Assembly (NCBI RefSeq): GCF_900100705.1 | Contig: NZ_FNCH01000002.1 | Coordinates: forward strand, 186,001 to 250,000 | Direction of reading: 5' to 3' | Origin: Pedobacter terrae | Lineage (GTDB): Bacteria > Bacteroidota > Bacteroidia > Sphingobacteriales > Sphingobacteriaceae | DNA: 64,000 nucleotides | Shown here: positions 18,046-27,265 of the stretch, in pieces | Layout: every line of letters begins with the position of its first letter | Position numbering within the stretch: the stretch's first letter is position 1 | Translations under genes and position numbers: made by a program | Notes under the pieces: model-generated | Seen by the model: only the letters and a program-made list of their open reading frames with translations | What the model was told of the DNA's origin: nothing | Database searches by the model: none

Positions 18046-21000
18046 TTAAGTTTCCATCAATTTCCAGAACGGCATATCCTCGATTACCACTGGTGCCGAT
18101 CCGCCCAAACTCACCAAACTCTGGTGTTTCTGCAGTTTCTTGATCGTCTGGATCAGCTTTTCTTTTTTATCCTTCTCCTGTACAGAGAAAAGTGCATCAA
18201 TATCCTTAACCTTAACATCGTTCACACGGTGAATGATCCAAGTCAGGATGTACTGGTCATACTCGTTTTCAGCAGTAGAAAAATGGTTCAGAAACTGTGT
18301 GGACAGAATTGTACCTACCCCAAATTCCCTTCCCTCCTTTAGGATCTTCCGCAGGGAAAGGAAGTTCTTACTTAGGAAGTTGTCCGCTTCATCCACCAAA
18401 ACCATTTTAGTCAGTTGCCTGTAGTTCCCGTCGATCCTACTGTGTCCGTTCTTTTGCATCTGCGAGTAAAAAGCATCAAGGGTAATGGCTACAACCAAAT
18501 TCTGTATATCGGCACTGTAGCCCGATAGTTTGATCACCGTTACCCCATCGATAAGCTCATAAAGGGAGCTGGTCTTTGCTCCATTAGATTGAAATATCTC
18601 AAAATCATGGAGCTGACTGAGGGCAGCATGAAGACTGTCCACAGCTACTTTTTCATCACTCAAGTATAGCTGACAGACATCGGAAATTGTCGGGGCAGTT
18701 CTAGTCCAGGTTTCCGGCTGATTTTTAAATATACCTTTTTCCTGATAAGCAGCCATAATGGTCTCTTTCAGTAGTGCCTTCTGTTTATTACCCAGATTGA
18801 ACGCATTGGAGATCGTCTCCTGTAGAGTCGAGGCTATATGCAGGGGTAAAAGCGGCATGGAATGCTCGCTCACATCTATCGCCAAGGGGTTATAAGGCAG
18901 GTTATGCAATTGATATATTTTTGCTCCGGTTGCCTGAGAAAATTCCTTATCAAGATAGTCCCCCTTGTAATCAAAAATTAAGATGCCGATCTTTTTTCCC
19001 CCGATATTGTCAGCGGATGCCCTGCTCAATTGCGTCACCAACGATTTGGTAAACTGTGTTTTACCGGTTCCCATTGTTCCAATTATACCTGTATTGGTAT
19101 GCATGGTCTTAGTGGTATCGGTTGGCCACCAATTTACCTGAAAATCATCTGCAATCCGGCTTCCGATGTTAATCTGCATCGGAGAGAAACCTGGAACGGC
19201 AATTTCCCTTGAAATTTTTTGTGTAATTACACTGATCTGCTCAGGTTCGTCAATAGTTTTTTTTTTTTCTTCTATCACTACAACAGGGATATATTCTTTG
19301 TCTTCCGGGGGCCAGGTTGAAAGCTGGTTTACCAGAAAAAGGTCGGTAGTCATAGGATTAGGTACATTTAGTGCCAAATGTCTGATCTGGTCCACTCCAC
19401 GGACGAGGTTATGGTAAGCATCTTTTTCATAAAGTCTTATAATTACCCCTTCATCTTCCACAGAATAGGAAACATCAGTAAGGTCTTTGGTGAAAGCGAC
19501 TACGGCATAATTTTTTATGTACTGTGATAAAGTATCACTGATATCAAAATCGTCATTCATCAACTGCTGCCTAAATCCTTCAAATACGCTGCTCCAGTCC
19601 TTTTCATTCCATATTTCGTATAATGCCATCTTTCCAGAGTTGATAATGGCGAGTTTCGCAAAAAATAACCGGTAGAATTTCGCTTCAAATTTATCCTCAG
19701 TGGTCAGACGTTCATATAGCAGGTCTCTGGTTTTAGAAGCCTGATTCCTTGCCTTTTCAAAGGTATCCGACTGATTATTACCAATCTTTACCTCAACTGG
19801 GTAAAGTTCCATTTTAAGCCTGCCCTGAACCTGGTAAAGCCCGATCAAAAGTAGGTCATCAGAATGCTCATTCTTAGCTCCCAAGTTTTTTGCAGAGAAA
19901 AGTCCTTCCTTCTGGCTTAGGCCGGCCCCACCTGAGATCCTTAAAATCTCCTCTAGGGAAACAGGTACCCAGATTATCTCAGGGTGATCAAAATAAGCCA
20001 GTGAAACCTTTAGTGCCGCAGGAATACTCATTTTTTCCTTACGTGCATTATCATCTTTTCTTCCTATCATCTTGATCAACCATTGACCATTGATACCATT
20101 GAAAAGATCAATTATTTTTCTGATGTCTTTTTCATTATAGATAACGTCCTGCCTTTTAAGGATATTACCAAGGAGATTAGCGTACTGGTTGGCCTTGTTA
20201 CTGACCGTAATAGCATCAAACCCACTGGCGTTACTATATTGGTCGCTATAATGTACCATAATAAGATCGCTATCATCCTTAAAAAAAGATAGGTCAAACT
20301 GTGGATCAACAAATACGACCCATTGTGAGCGGTCATAAAGTTCGGTCAGGTCTGCTTTGATAGCGGTATCGATAGTGGTACATACCACCTCGCCCAACCT
20401 AAAGAGATTTTTTGAAAAAGCAACCCTTCCCAGTGCATTATATGCAAGTGAGGTTCTAATCAGATTACCTGTTGCATTTGAGAATTCGGTACCGAAACCT
20501 GTCACAAATGTGTGATCATGGTAATAAGAGGGCAGATCATTAATTAGCCCATTTAACGAAAGTCCTGTAGGAATCTTCGCGTGTTCCCTATCGGTTTCCT
20601 CAGCGCCATTCTTATCAAACTGATAGAAAGTCAGATGAGCATACTGTGTTCTAGAATCTTCCTTTAGGGCAAAATATTTAACTTTTTTGCGGAACTCGTT
20701 AATAAGTTCTTCAAAATCGATACGCTTGCTATTGCTAGAAAGTTCAAATGATCCCACGATATCTTCCTTTTGGATGAGGTGGGAAAGCCTTTCAAAAGTC
20801 GTTACAAACTTCTGGGAACCATAAAGATAAAGTTCAATGGGACGTAGGTCGAATATCGACTTTCCACCAAGAATAAAATCCTTATAATAGTCAAAAATCC
20901 CCTGAAGCACGTGCAGACAATCCCCCATATTATAAACATTGATCCTGATGGGTGCCCTTTTGTCAAAATCAAACAAAAATGAAAAATTCAGCACAAATTC

Positions 21001-23244
21001 GCTGATCTTTTCATTCACTAGATCGCGGATAAACTCCCTTCCAGAAAACTGTTTAAACTGAAGATCACTGCTATAAAACTGCCATTCTGGAGAATGGATA
21101 TTTTCCTTGCTTGCATAAAGCTGGCGCCCACTCTCTCCAGGATTTGCCCAGTAAAGGTATGGGACCACATTCAGCGGCGTCAGCTTTTTGAGCATTGCTT
21201 CATACAAGGTATCAGTACCTAGTTCCTGATATATTTCAAGTTGGTAGGCCACCATTACAGGATGCAGAGGGCTAAACTTTAAGACCTGTTCACTTGAGGA
21301 TTCGTAAACTGTACCAAGCATGATCAGCTCAGATTTAGAGGCATCCGACAGCATATTTCCCTCTCCGATTTCGGTAATCTGACTGATAAATAACTCAACG
21401 TATTTTTTTGCCAGTTGTCTCCCGTCCTCCTTTAAGTAAACCAGACTTGGCAGTCCTCCATTTTTAAGCAGAAAGTTATAATAAGCTTCGTAGGCTTCCA
21501 GAAGTTCTGGATCCAGACCAAGCATTCGTGGCGTAAGCTGATCATTATCGGATTGTTGCCAACAGTGCGCGAGCGAACCCATCATCTGTAGCTCTAACTT
21601 GAGCAGCTTTTTAAATTCACTAACAGGATTAACCTCTACCTGCTCTGGAGTAACTACCTTGAATACGTCAGTTGCCTCGACATAGCCATAACGATAGCTG
21701 CTCTGATTTGTACGCTTCTTTTGCCATACTTCCCATCCCTTAATGGTGTCAAGGGAAGTGATCACCTGCTTGGCTAGACAGCTTAGCGACTGTTCTCTAT
21801 ATAATAAGCTAAAATCCAATGCATCCTCATCTTCATTGCTGATAGCAAGGCTCAGTTTCTGTTGCTCCTCAACCTTGTATTCTTTACCGCTCTCCAGCGC
21901 TGCCAGGTATTCAGTTTCTGCCGCTGGGTAAACCTCAACAAACTTGTTATCTTCGCTAAGTTCCAATCGTCCTTTGAGATCAATCGCGTAACGTGTGTAA
22001 TATTTTTCAAGAAAATCACTATCCCCATTGATTGCCCAGATACGGAAATGGAATCTTGCTGTTTTAACTTTCTGATCGATATAGATCAACGATATAAAAT
22101 CCTCACTGTAAAAAGGTTTTTTGACCGTTAGCCTCAGGTTCTTTCCGATTTTTTCCACTGAAATCTTATCGCTACTCACAGCAGGCAAAATTAATTCACC
22201 CTTTAGTGCAGACCCGAATATCAGATCCTGGGTGAAAGGATAAACCCCGGTATTATTGAAAAGGATAATATGGTTCAGTCTTTTGTTCTTATCATCTGTT
22301 CTGCCCCATGACTGAATATGTTCTTCATTGTTACTCCGGTCAAGATGGAGAAACTCAACAGGTTTGGCCCCCACATCCTTTACGAAATAATCACTCAGAA
22401 CCTGAAAATCAATATTTTTCCAACTGCCATCTACCATGCCTTTTTCTATCAGATCAATTCCCGCAGTCGTTAGAATTTTCTTTAAATCGGTATCGATATT
22501 CCCGTAGTTTACGGCAAATTCAATGGATTCAAAGTACTTTTTATTCAGCTCAACCTTGGCCCCGATCTTGTCTCTTTCCGGAATGGTTGAAAGGTAGGCG
22601 TGTGGAAATAGCCCCAATAATTGCCAATCCTTTTCGAGAAAGGTCCGTGACTGGATAATCGCAATGATATTGCTGAAATCGAAAATATTGAGTTCAGCCA
22701 TCCTGAATTCCTTTACTTTGGTCCTGTATGCGTCATTTAAGATAACCTGCTTATCGGCCATTCCTCCGAAAGCAGTCTCGACCCTTTCCTGATAGCTATC
22801 CGAAAAACGCTCAAAACTGAGCGGCATTCCAGATTTGGTAAGGTCACTACAGCCTTCCAACAAACTGTCCAACTGACCGGTAATGAACATAATCAGTGCG
22901 GTACCCTTAAATTCCTCTTGTTGTCCCGCCACCAGGTTTCTCACGGTGGTAAGAAAGTGCGGAGTGGTCTCTAGTGTAGTACCGATCAACAGGTTGATTG
23001 TTCCAAACCGGATCAAACGGGTATGGAACGGTTCGGCATCTTTCTCAGCGGTATATATGAAATCACCAATTGAATCCTTGCAGTAGTCCAAAAGTGCCTC
23101 CACGCACAGGGGAATTGCTGCTGCATCTTCTAAATGCACAAAATATCGTTCGCCTGCCTTCAAAGGACGTGTATTGGCAAAAAAATCGACTAAGGCCTCA
23201 GCCGTATAATTATAAAATTTGTCTAATGTATTGGGCATCTCCAC
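18046..23244 (-). CDS. dptH: DptH-like DNA phosphorothioation-dependent restriction protein, HerA/FtsK-type ATPase
   Basis: A very large protein (1732 residues), matching the size of DptH. The C-terminal 350 residues carry a P-loop ATPase: Walker A GTMGTGKTQF near residue 1390, an ILIFDYKGDYLD strand, Walker B KMVLVDEADNFL near 1620 and the sensor stretch GTILSTQFLNHF. This arrangement matches HerA/FtsK-like translocases. The N-terminal 1300 residues are poorly conserved and probably structural. Its start overlaps the 3' end of the dptG-like gene by 35 bases, implying translational coupling. With DptF and DptG it is thought to destroy DNA lacking phosphorothioate marks. Confidence 0.85.
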   Translation of the reverse strand: MEMPNTLDKFYNYTAEALVDFFANTRPLKAGERYFVHLEDAAAIPLCVEALLDYCKDSIGDFIYTAEKDAEPFHTRLIRFGTINLLIGTTLETTPHFLTTVRNLVAGQQEEFKGTALIMFITGQLDSLLEGCSDLTKSGMPLSFERFSDSYQERVETAFGGMADKQVILNDAYRTKVKEFRMAELNIFDFSNIIAIIQSRTFLEKDWQLLGLFPHAYLSTIPERDKIGAKVELNKKYFESIEFAVNYGNIDTDLKKILTTAGIDLIEKGMVDGSWKNIDFQVLSDYFVKDVGAKPVEFLHLDRSNNEEHIQSWGRTDDKNKRLNHIILFNNTGVYPFTQDLIFGSALKGELILPAVSSDKISVEKIGKNLRLTVKKPFYSEDFISLIYIDQKVKTARFHFRIWAINGDSDFLEKYYTRYAIDLKGRLELSEDNKFVEVYPAAETEYLAALESGKEYKVEEQQKLSLAISNEDEDALDFSLLYREQSLSCLAKQVITSLDTIKGWEVWQKKRTNQSSYRYGYVEATDVFKVVTPEQVEVNPVSEFKKLLKLELQMMGSLAHCWQQSDNDQLTPRMLGLDPELLEAYEAYYNFLLKNGGLPSLVYLKEDGRQLAKKYVELFISQITEIGEGNMLSDASKSELIMLGTVYESSSEQVLKFSPLHPVMVAYQLEIYQELGTDTLYEAMLKKLTPLNVVPYLYWANPGESGRQLYASKENIHSPEWQFYSSDLQFKQFSGREFIRDLVNEKISEFVLNFSFLFDFDKRAPIRINVYNMGDCLHVLQGIFDYYKDFILGGKSIFDLRPIELYLYGSQKFVTTFERLSHLIQKEDIVGSFELSSNSKRIDFEELINEFRKKVKYFALKEDSRTQYAHLTFYQFDKNGAEETDREHAKIPTGLSLNGLINDLPSYYHDHTFVTGFGTEFSNATGNLIRTSLAYNALGRVAFSKNLFRLGEVVCTTIDTAIKADLTELYDRSQWVVFVDPQFDLSFFKDDSDLIMVHYSDQYSNASGFDAITVSNKANQYANLLGNILKRQDVIYNEKDIRKIIDLFNGINGQWLIKMIGRKDDNARKEKMSIPAALKVSLAYFDHPEIIWVPVSLEEILRISGGAGLSQKEGLFSAKNLGAKNEHSDDLLLIGLYQVQGRLKMELYPVEVKIGNNQSDTFEKARNQASKTRDLLYERLTTEDKFEAKFYRLFFAKLAIINSGKMALYEIWNEKDWSSVFEGFRQQLMNDDFDISDTLSQYIKNYAVVAFTKDLTDVSYSVEDEGVIIRLYEKDAYHNLVRGVDQIRHLALNVPNPMTTDLFLVNQLSTWPPEDKEYIPVVVIEEKKKTIDEPEQISVITQKISREIAVPGFSPMQINIGSRIADDFQVNWWPTDTTKTMHTNTGIIGTMGTGKTQFTKSLVTQLSRASADNIGGKKIGILIFDYKGDYLDKEFSQATGAKIYQLHNLPYNPLAIDVSEHSMPLLPLHIASTLQETISNAFNLGNKQKALLKETIMAAYQEKGIFKNQPETWTRTAPTISDVCQLYLSDEKVAVDSLHAALSQLHDFEIFQSNGAKTSSLYELIDGVTVIKLSGYSADIQNLVVAITLDAFYSQMQKNGHSRIDGNYRQLTKMVLVDEADNFLSKNFLSLRKILKEGREFGVGTILSTQFLNHFSTAENEYDQYILTWIIHRVNDVKVKDIDALFSVQEKDKKEKLIQTIKKLQKHQSLVSLGGSAPVVIEDMPFWKLMET

Positions 23245-24685
23245 TATCGCTTTTTTTCTCGATTACGTTAATTTTTTCATAGATATCGATCATCGCCTTT
23301 TTGGTCGCCTCATCGAAATACAGACCTCTTTCCTGAAATGCACTCATTAGTTCATTCAATCTGATCTTCGCACGGGTACCGATACACATCCTGGTCAAAA
23401 AAATGAGCATTTCCTGGCTTAGGTTTAAAATATATCCATTTCTTCCCCTATTCTTCAGGAAATTCTGCTTACAGAAAAAGATAAACCAGTTTGAAAATGC
23501 CTTTCGCTTTGATTTTCGGCTCGAATGTTCAAACTGAAACTCTATCCGCTGAAAAAATTCAATCACTCTTTTTTCAAAAGGATTATAACGCGTAGTTCGG
23601 TTGATCCTTTCCAGTTCTGACTCAAAGTCATCCCATGATTTGGTTTCGGGGGCTACGGCTTTTCTATAAATATCAATCAGTTCCTGCATATCCTCAACGA
23701 TGTCCATTTTGCCATCCAACGTAAATCCATCATAAAGCTGGCCCATCTCTACATAGTTGTAGCCATGCCCCTCGTTCAGTTCCAGCTTGTTCAATATATC
23801 AACGGCCACCGAATGTGACATCAGGTTTGCTATCTTAGGCTCAGTCAACCTCCAACCCTGTTTAACCGTCTTCCTGTTTTCAGAAACAGTTTCGCTCTCC
23901 AAGGTAAAATATAAGGGTTTTAGCTGCCCGTTGTCAGTAAAGAAATTGTTTAATGAAAATCCCATTTGTACTACGTACAAAAAATAATAAAATTTAAAGA
24001 GTTTATCACTTTCTTTTAAAAAGCCCTGCTTGTCATGGGTATATAGAAAATTAAAATCCTGTTCAAATAATGTTATAATTGATGGGTTTTGTATGCGATA
24101 TCCTGTAACAGTAAAATCTGTTTTTTCCTTCTTTTGCCTGATATCCTTAAGGCGGGGCAGAGAAATGTTCATCAGTTTCTGAAAGATGTCCTCAGTAAAA
24201 CCTGAATCTGATTTCCACTCTGCTGCAACCTTGCCACTGACGAAAACCTCATAGATAAAATCTGCAATATTCTCCAGGCCAGGATTTGATTGTTTCCAAA
24301 AAAGATATGCCTGTGATTCAGGACTATATTTAGCCAGTTCATCACCATTGAAGAACATCGAATCAATCATAGTCATAAAACGGTCACTAAGCTCAGGTTC
24401 CATCTTCACCTTTTCCAGTACCGTAGCCGTAATTCGCTTTTTAAGTGCCAGACTGTAGCTGGTTTCCGGCAAATCGTCCGGAAGTTCCTTTTTGATCATC
24501 GTCCTATAACAATGTCCAATTATCCCGTCAAAAGACCTAAAATCAATTTTTTCTATATCATTGGTCTCAAGTTTAGTTGTATAGGGTACAATTCGGTAAA
24601 ACTCTGCCGGATTGTGTTTTAAAGTATAGTCGTCACCCTTTATGGTAATATACCCCTTGAATGTGTTTTTTATATTCAGGCTCAT
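23210..24685 (-). CDS. dptG: DptG-like phosphorothioation-dependent restriction protein
   Basis: A 491-residue protein between dptF and dptH, assigned mainly from its size and position in the conserved dptF-dptG-dptH order; I see no catalytic motif of my own. It is largely helical and charged, with no membrane segment. It begins 7 bases after dptF and overlaps dptH by 35 bases, so all three are cotranscribed. Its molecular role in the restriction complex is not settled in the literature I know. Confidence 0.78.
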   Translation of the reverse strand: MSLNIKNTFKGYITIKGDDYTLKHNPAEFYRIVPYTTKLETNDIEKIDFRSFDGIIGHCYRTMIKKELPDDLPETSYSLALKKRITATVLEKVKMEPELSDRFMTMIDSMFFNGDELAKYSPESQAYLFWKQSNPGLENIADFIYEVFVSGKVAAEWKSDSGFTEDIFQKLMNISLPRLKDIRQKKEKTDFTVTGYRIQNPSIITLFEQDFNFLYTHDKQGFLKESDKLFKFYYFLYVVQMGFSLNNFFTDNGQLKPLYFTLESETVSENRKTVKQGWRLTEPKIANLMSHSVAVDILNKLELNEGHGYNYVEMGQLYDGFTLDGKMDIVEDMQELIDIYRKAVAPETKSWDDFESELERINRTTRYNPFEKRVIEFFQRIEFQFEHSSRKSKRKAFSNWFIFFCKQNFLKNRGRNGYILNLSQEMLIFLTRMCIGTRAKIRLNELMSAFQERGLYFDEATKKAMIDIYEKINVIEKKSDSGDAQYIRQIL

Positions 24686-24692
24686 TGTCCGG

Positions 24693-26450
24693 CTATTTTT
24701 TTATAAAGGTAAATTCATCATTCTCTTCATCGAAATCAAACTGATAGTCCAATGGCTTCCCGAAGTTGATCTGATCCACGTAAAGCGTTTTCATTTCTAT
24801 AGATGAAAAGGTGACCTGCTCCACGAACCTGTCAAAACCTATATAGGTATAACGATCTATCTTATTGGGCCTATAACCAAGGGAGACGCTCTTGAGCAGA
24901 ACAAATAGTGCGTAATCTATTGCCAGATCAAAAGGTTCAGTGGGGTTATTATCTCCCGTAGAAAACTTCAACATAAGCTCCTGCCGGAACTCACTGATCT
25001 CATCCATTCCCCGAAGCTCCATGTCTTTAGACCATGATCCCTTTAGCGTCAAGTCTTTGAATACCCTATAAGTAGAATTCTTCACTGCGGTAGGAACAAT
25101 TATTACCTTTTTTTCAATAGTTCCGCCGTTCCAGGCATAGGTTGCTGATTTCACCAGGTCAACAACACCTCTAAGTCCAGGCTTATCACCATTATTGAAT
25201 GCATACAGGTATTTTAGATATTCCCTGAAGTAGTTATCACCATAACGTATGTCCTCTGCCCTATCAAAAAACTCATAACGCAGATATGCCTTCGAGATAA
25301 TTTTGTAATCCAGATCGGGATGTATTTCAAAACCACTGCTCCTAGGGAACAGATCTTTGTATTCCACGCTCAGCCAATTTAATGGATCGACTTCGGTAAA
25401 CAACAATATGATCCGCTCATCCATGCCCTCATATCTCCTTACTGCGGGATCATGGACGTTGAGGCTATGGAATATCTTGGATAGGTTTGGATTCTCAAAG
25501 ATGTAATATGGAAGGGAAAAAGCCAACCGCTGGCCGATATCCTTTTTGGCAATCTCATGGCCGTAATCCGGCCCATAAATCTTGCTGAGCTGATAGGGTA
25601 CGATGATATCGTATATAAAGTTGAGAAGCTGTCTAAATGAAATGATCTGCTTCTCCATTACAATACAGGTAACTATGAGCTGCGCAACTACCTCTCGGTA
25701 AGCGGATTTAAAGAGCAGTTCATAATTATGAAGAACTGGATCAAATGGTGCCCAGGACTCTTCTTTAGCCTGAAGATATCCCTGATAAATCGGGTTATTT
25801 TTCTCTGCACTCACCACCTTTTCCAATAATTCAGCGATTGGTGAGGCCAGGGCGCCATGAGGTCCAAGGTTAAAAAAATGACGGTTAGTGAAATTTACGT
25901 ACCGAAAGTATCTATCCTGTTCTTCTGTATGATGATCCAGGGATACATCCTCATCAATAATCCCCTTACGCCTGACATAACTGTCCATATGGGAAAATTC
26001 AGCTCCATATTCCTCGAGAAAGTTATTCAGCGTACCAAGGTTGATAGCGAGAATGATCCTTGGATTACCCTCACCAAGCTTCACATCGGCAAAACCTGCA
26101 AGCTTTCGTCTTAGTGCATGATTACTGGTCTCATTAGGGCTGAAACTCTCAGTAGCATCATTGTATGTTGTAAAGGCAGGAAGTACATCCTTTAGTTTTT
26201 TAGACTCCTTAAGTTTTGAAAGAAGGTGTGATTTACCATCTCCTACGTTACCACAAACCATGATCAGTCCAGGCCCATCTTGATTATAAGCTTCCAGAAT
26301 CTGCCCCTCCAGTTCCTGTTCGATCGATCTGCGGATATGGAGGTACCGTTTTAACTCATCATCAAGCACAATATTGGCATCTGCCACAGCCTCTTTTGAG
26401 GATTCTCGCAGCTTACTGAGCTGCTGTATAAGGGGGTGTATTTTCGACAT
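24693..26450 (-). CDS. dptF: DptF-like phosphorothioation-dependent restriction ATPase
   Basis: A 585-residue P-loop protein. The Walker A motif VCGNVGDGKSHLL lies near residue 70, followed by regions typical of DptF (FTTYNDATESFSPNETS, and ILAINLGTLNNFL as a likely Walker B strand). It is the first large gene of the restriction operon, starting 25 bases after the XRE regulator and lying 7 bases before dptG. DptF, DptG and DptH together restrict DNA that lacks the Dnd sulfur mark. Confidence 0.85.
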   Translation of the reverse strand: MSKIHPLIQQLSKLRESSKEAVADANIVLDDELKRYLHIRRSIEQELEGQILEAYNQDGPGLIMVCGNVGDGKSHLLSKLKESKKLKDVLPAFTTYNDATESFSPNETSNHALRRKLAGFADVKLGEGNPRIILAINLGTLNNFLEEYGAEFSHMDSYVRRKGIIDEDVSLDHHTEEQDRYFRYVNFTNRHFFNLGPHGALASPIAELLEKVVSAEKNNPIYQGYLQAKEESWAPFDPVLHNYELLFKSAYREVVAQLIVTCIVMEKQIISFRQLLNFIYDIIVPYQLSKIYGPDYGHEIAKKDIGQRLAFSLPYYIFENPNLSKIFHSLNVHDPAVRRYEGMDERIILLFTEVDPLNWLSVEYKDLFPRSSGFEIHPDLDYKIISKAYLRYEFFDRAEDIRYGDNYFREYLKYLYAFNNGDKPGLRGVVDLVKSATYAWNGGTIEKKVIIVPTAVKNSTYRVFKDLTLKGSWSKDMELRGMDEISEFRQELMLKFSTGDNNPTEPFDLAIDYALFVLLKSVSLGYRPNKIDRYTYIGFDRFVEQVTFSSIEMKTLYVDQINFGKPLDYQFDFDEENDEFTFIKK

Positions 26451-26475
26451 TTAGAGCGCGTTTAGTGTTTTAGGG

Positions 26476-26739
26476 TCAGTCTTCGAAGCCTTCGGCGAAG
26501 AAATCCTTGAGTGATATGTCCAGATGGCGTAGGATCTTTGCCAGGGTCAGCAGCTTGAGGTTCTCCCCGGTCTCATACTTTCCGTACTGTGTCCGGGAAA
26601 TACCGCTTTCATTGGCAAAGTGCTCGTAATTGGTAAAGCCCTTATCGATGCGCAGCTTCTTGAGCCGCGCAGCTATCTTTCCCAGCAACTTCTGATCGAT
26701 CTTAGCAAAACTTTCTTCCTTCTTTTCGGGCATCAACAA
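26476..26739 (-). CDS. XRE-family regulator heading the dpt operon
   Basis: An 87-residue protein consisting almost only of an XRE/Cro HTH: IAARLKKLRIDKGF, then HFANESGISRTQYGKYETGEN, then LLTLAKILRHLDISLKDFF. It lies between the terminator after dndE and dptF (25-base gap), co-directional with dptFGH-mrr. It is well placed to control restriction expression, like the C proteins of restriction-modification systems. The start is either ATG 26739 or the ATG two codons later. Confidence 0.85.
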   Translation of the reverse strand: MLMPEKKEESFAKIDQKLLGKIAARLKKLRIDKGFTNYEHFANESGISRTQYGKYETGENLKLLTLAKILRHLDISLKDFFAEGFED

Positions 26740-26814
26740 ATGTTGGAAAATTGCCCAGCTTATAGTACCTGTTTAAAACGGCTTTTTAAGAAATCGGCAA
26801 CATCATCAAGCAAA

Positions 26815-26846
26815 AAGGGAGCCTGCTTTTCCCAGCAGACTCCCTT
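26815..26846 (-). terminator. Rho-independent terminator after dndE
   Basis: On the minus strand AAGGGAG-T-CTGCT, loop GGGAAA, AGCAG-G-CTCCCTT, followed by TTTTTGC. It lies 20 bases past the dndE stop, so it ends the dndCDE transcript before the XRE-dptFGH operon. Confidence 0.85.
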
Positions 26847-26866
26847 AAGTCGGTATTTAAAATATC

Positions 26867-27265
26867 CTAAAGACCGATTGGCAACAGCCCTTGATCTATC
26901 TTGTTGGCTATGAACTCAAAACCGGTGGTATTGTGGTTGCTCCGGAACTCCTCGCCCAACAACTGCAGCCCTTCATCGATATGCATTTTGATGTACCTGA
27001 CGATATCCTTATCTGAGGCATAGATGCCATAATGCAGGCAGATCAGTGCAACATAATAGTCGGTATAGTCGCCAAAGAGTACCTTCTCGCTGTACTCCTT
27101 GCCTCCTGAGTCTGCAATATCTTTTACATCCAGCTTATTCCCTTGGGATAGCGAGTAGGCCAGAGCAATACGGGCTATGACATTTTCACTTCCCAAAGCC
27201 AGCTTATTAGTCAATAGGGTAACGATTTCCTTATTGGCCTTAGAAGTCTTTATATTACTAAACAT
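26867..27265 (-). CDS. dndE: DNA sulfur modification protein DndE
   Basis: A 132-residue protein with the typical DndE text (KANKEIVTLLTNKLALGSENVIARIALAYSLS) and length. DndE is a small, helical DNA-binding subunit proposed to hold nicked DNA during phosphorothioate insertion by the DndCDE complex. The start overlaps the end of dndD by 8 bases, and the gene is followed by a strong terminator. Confidence 0.9.
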   Translation of the reverse strand: MFSNIKTSKANKEIVTLLTNKLALGSENVIARIALAYSLSQGNKLDVKDIADSGGKEYSEKVLFGDYTDYYVALICLHYGIYASDKDIVRYIKMHIDEGLQLLGEEFRSNHNTTGFEFIANKIDQGLLPIGL

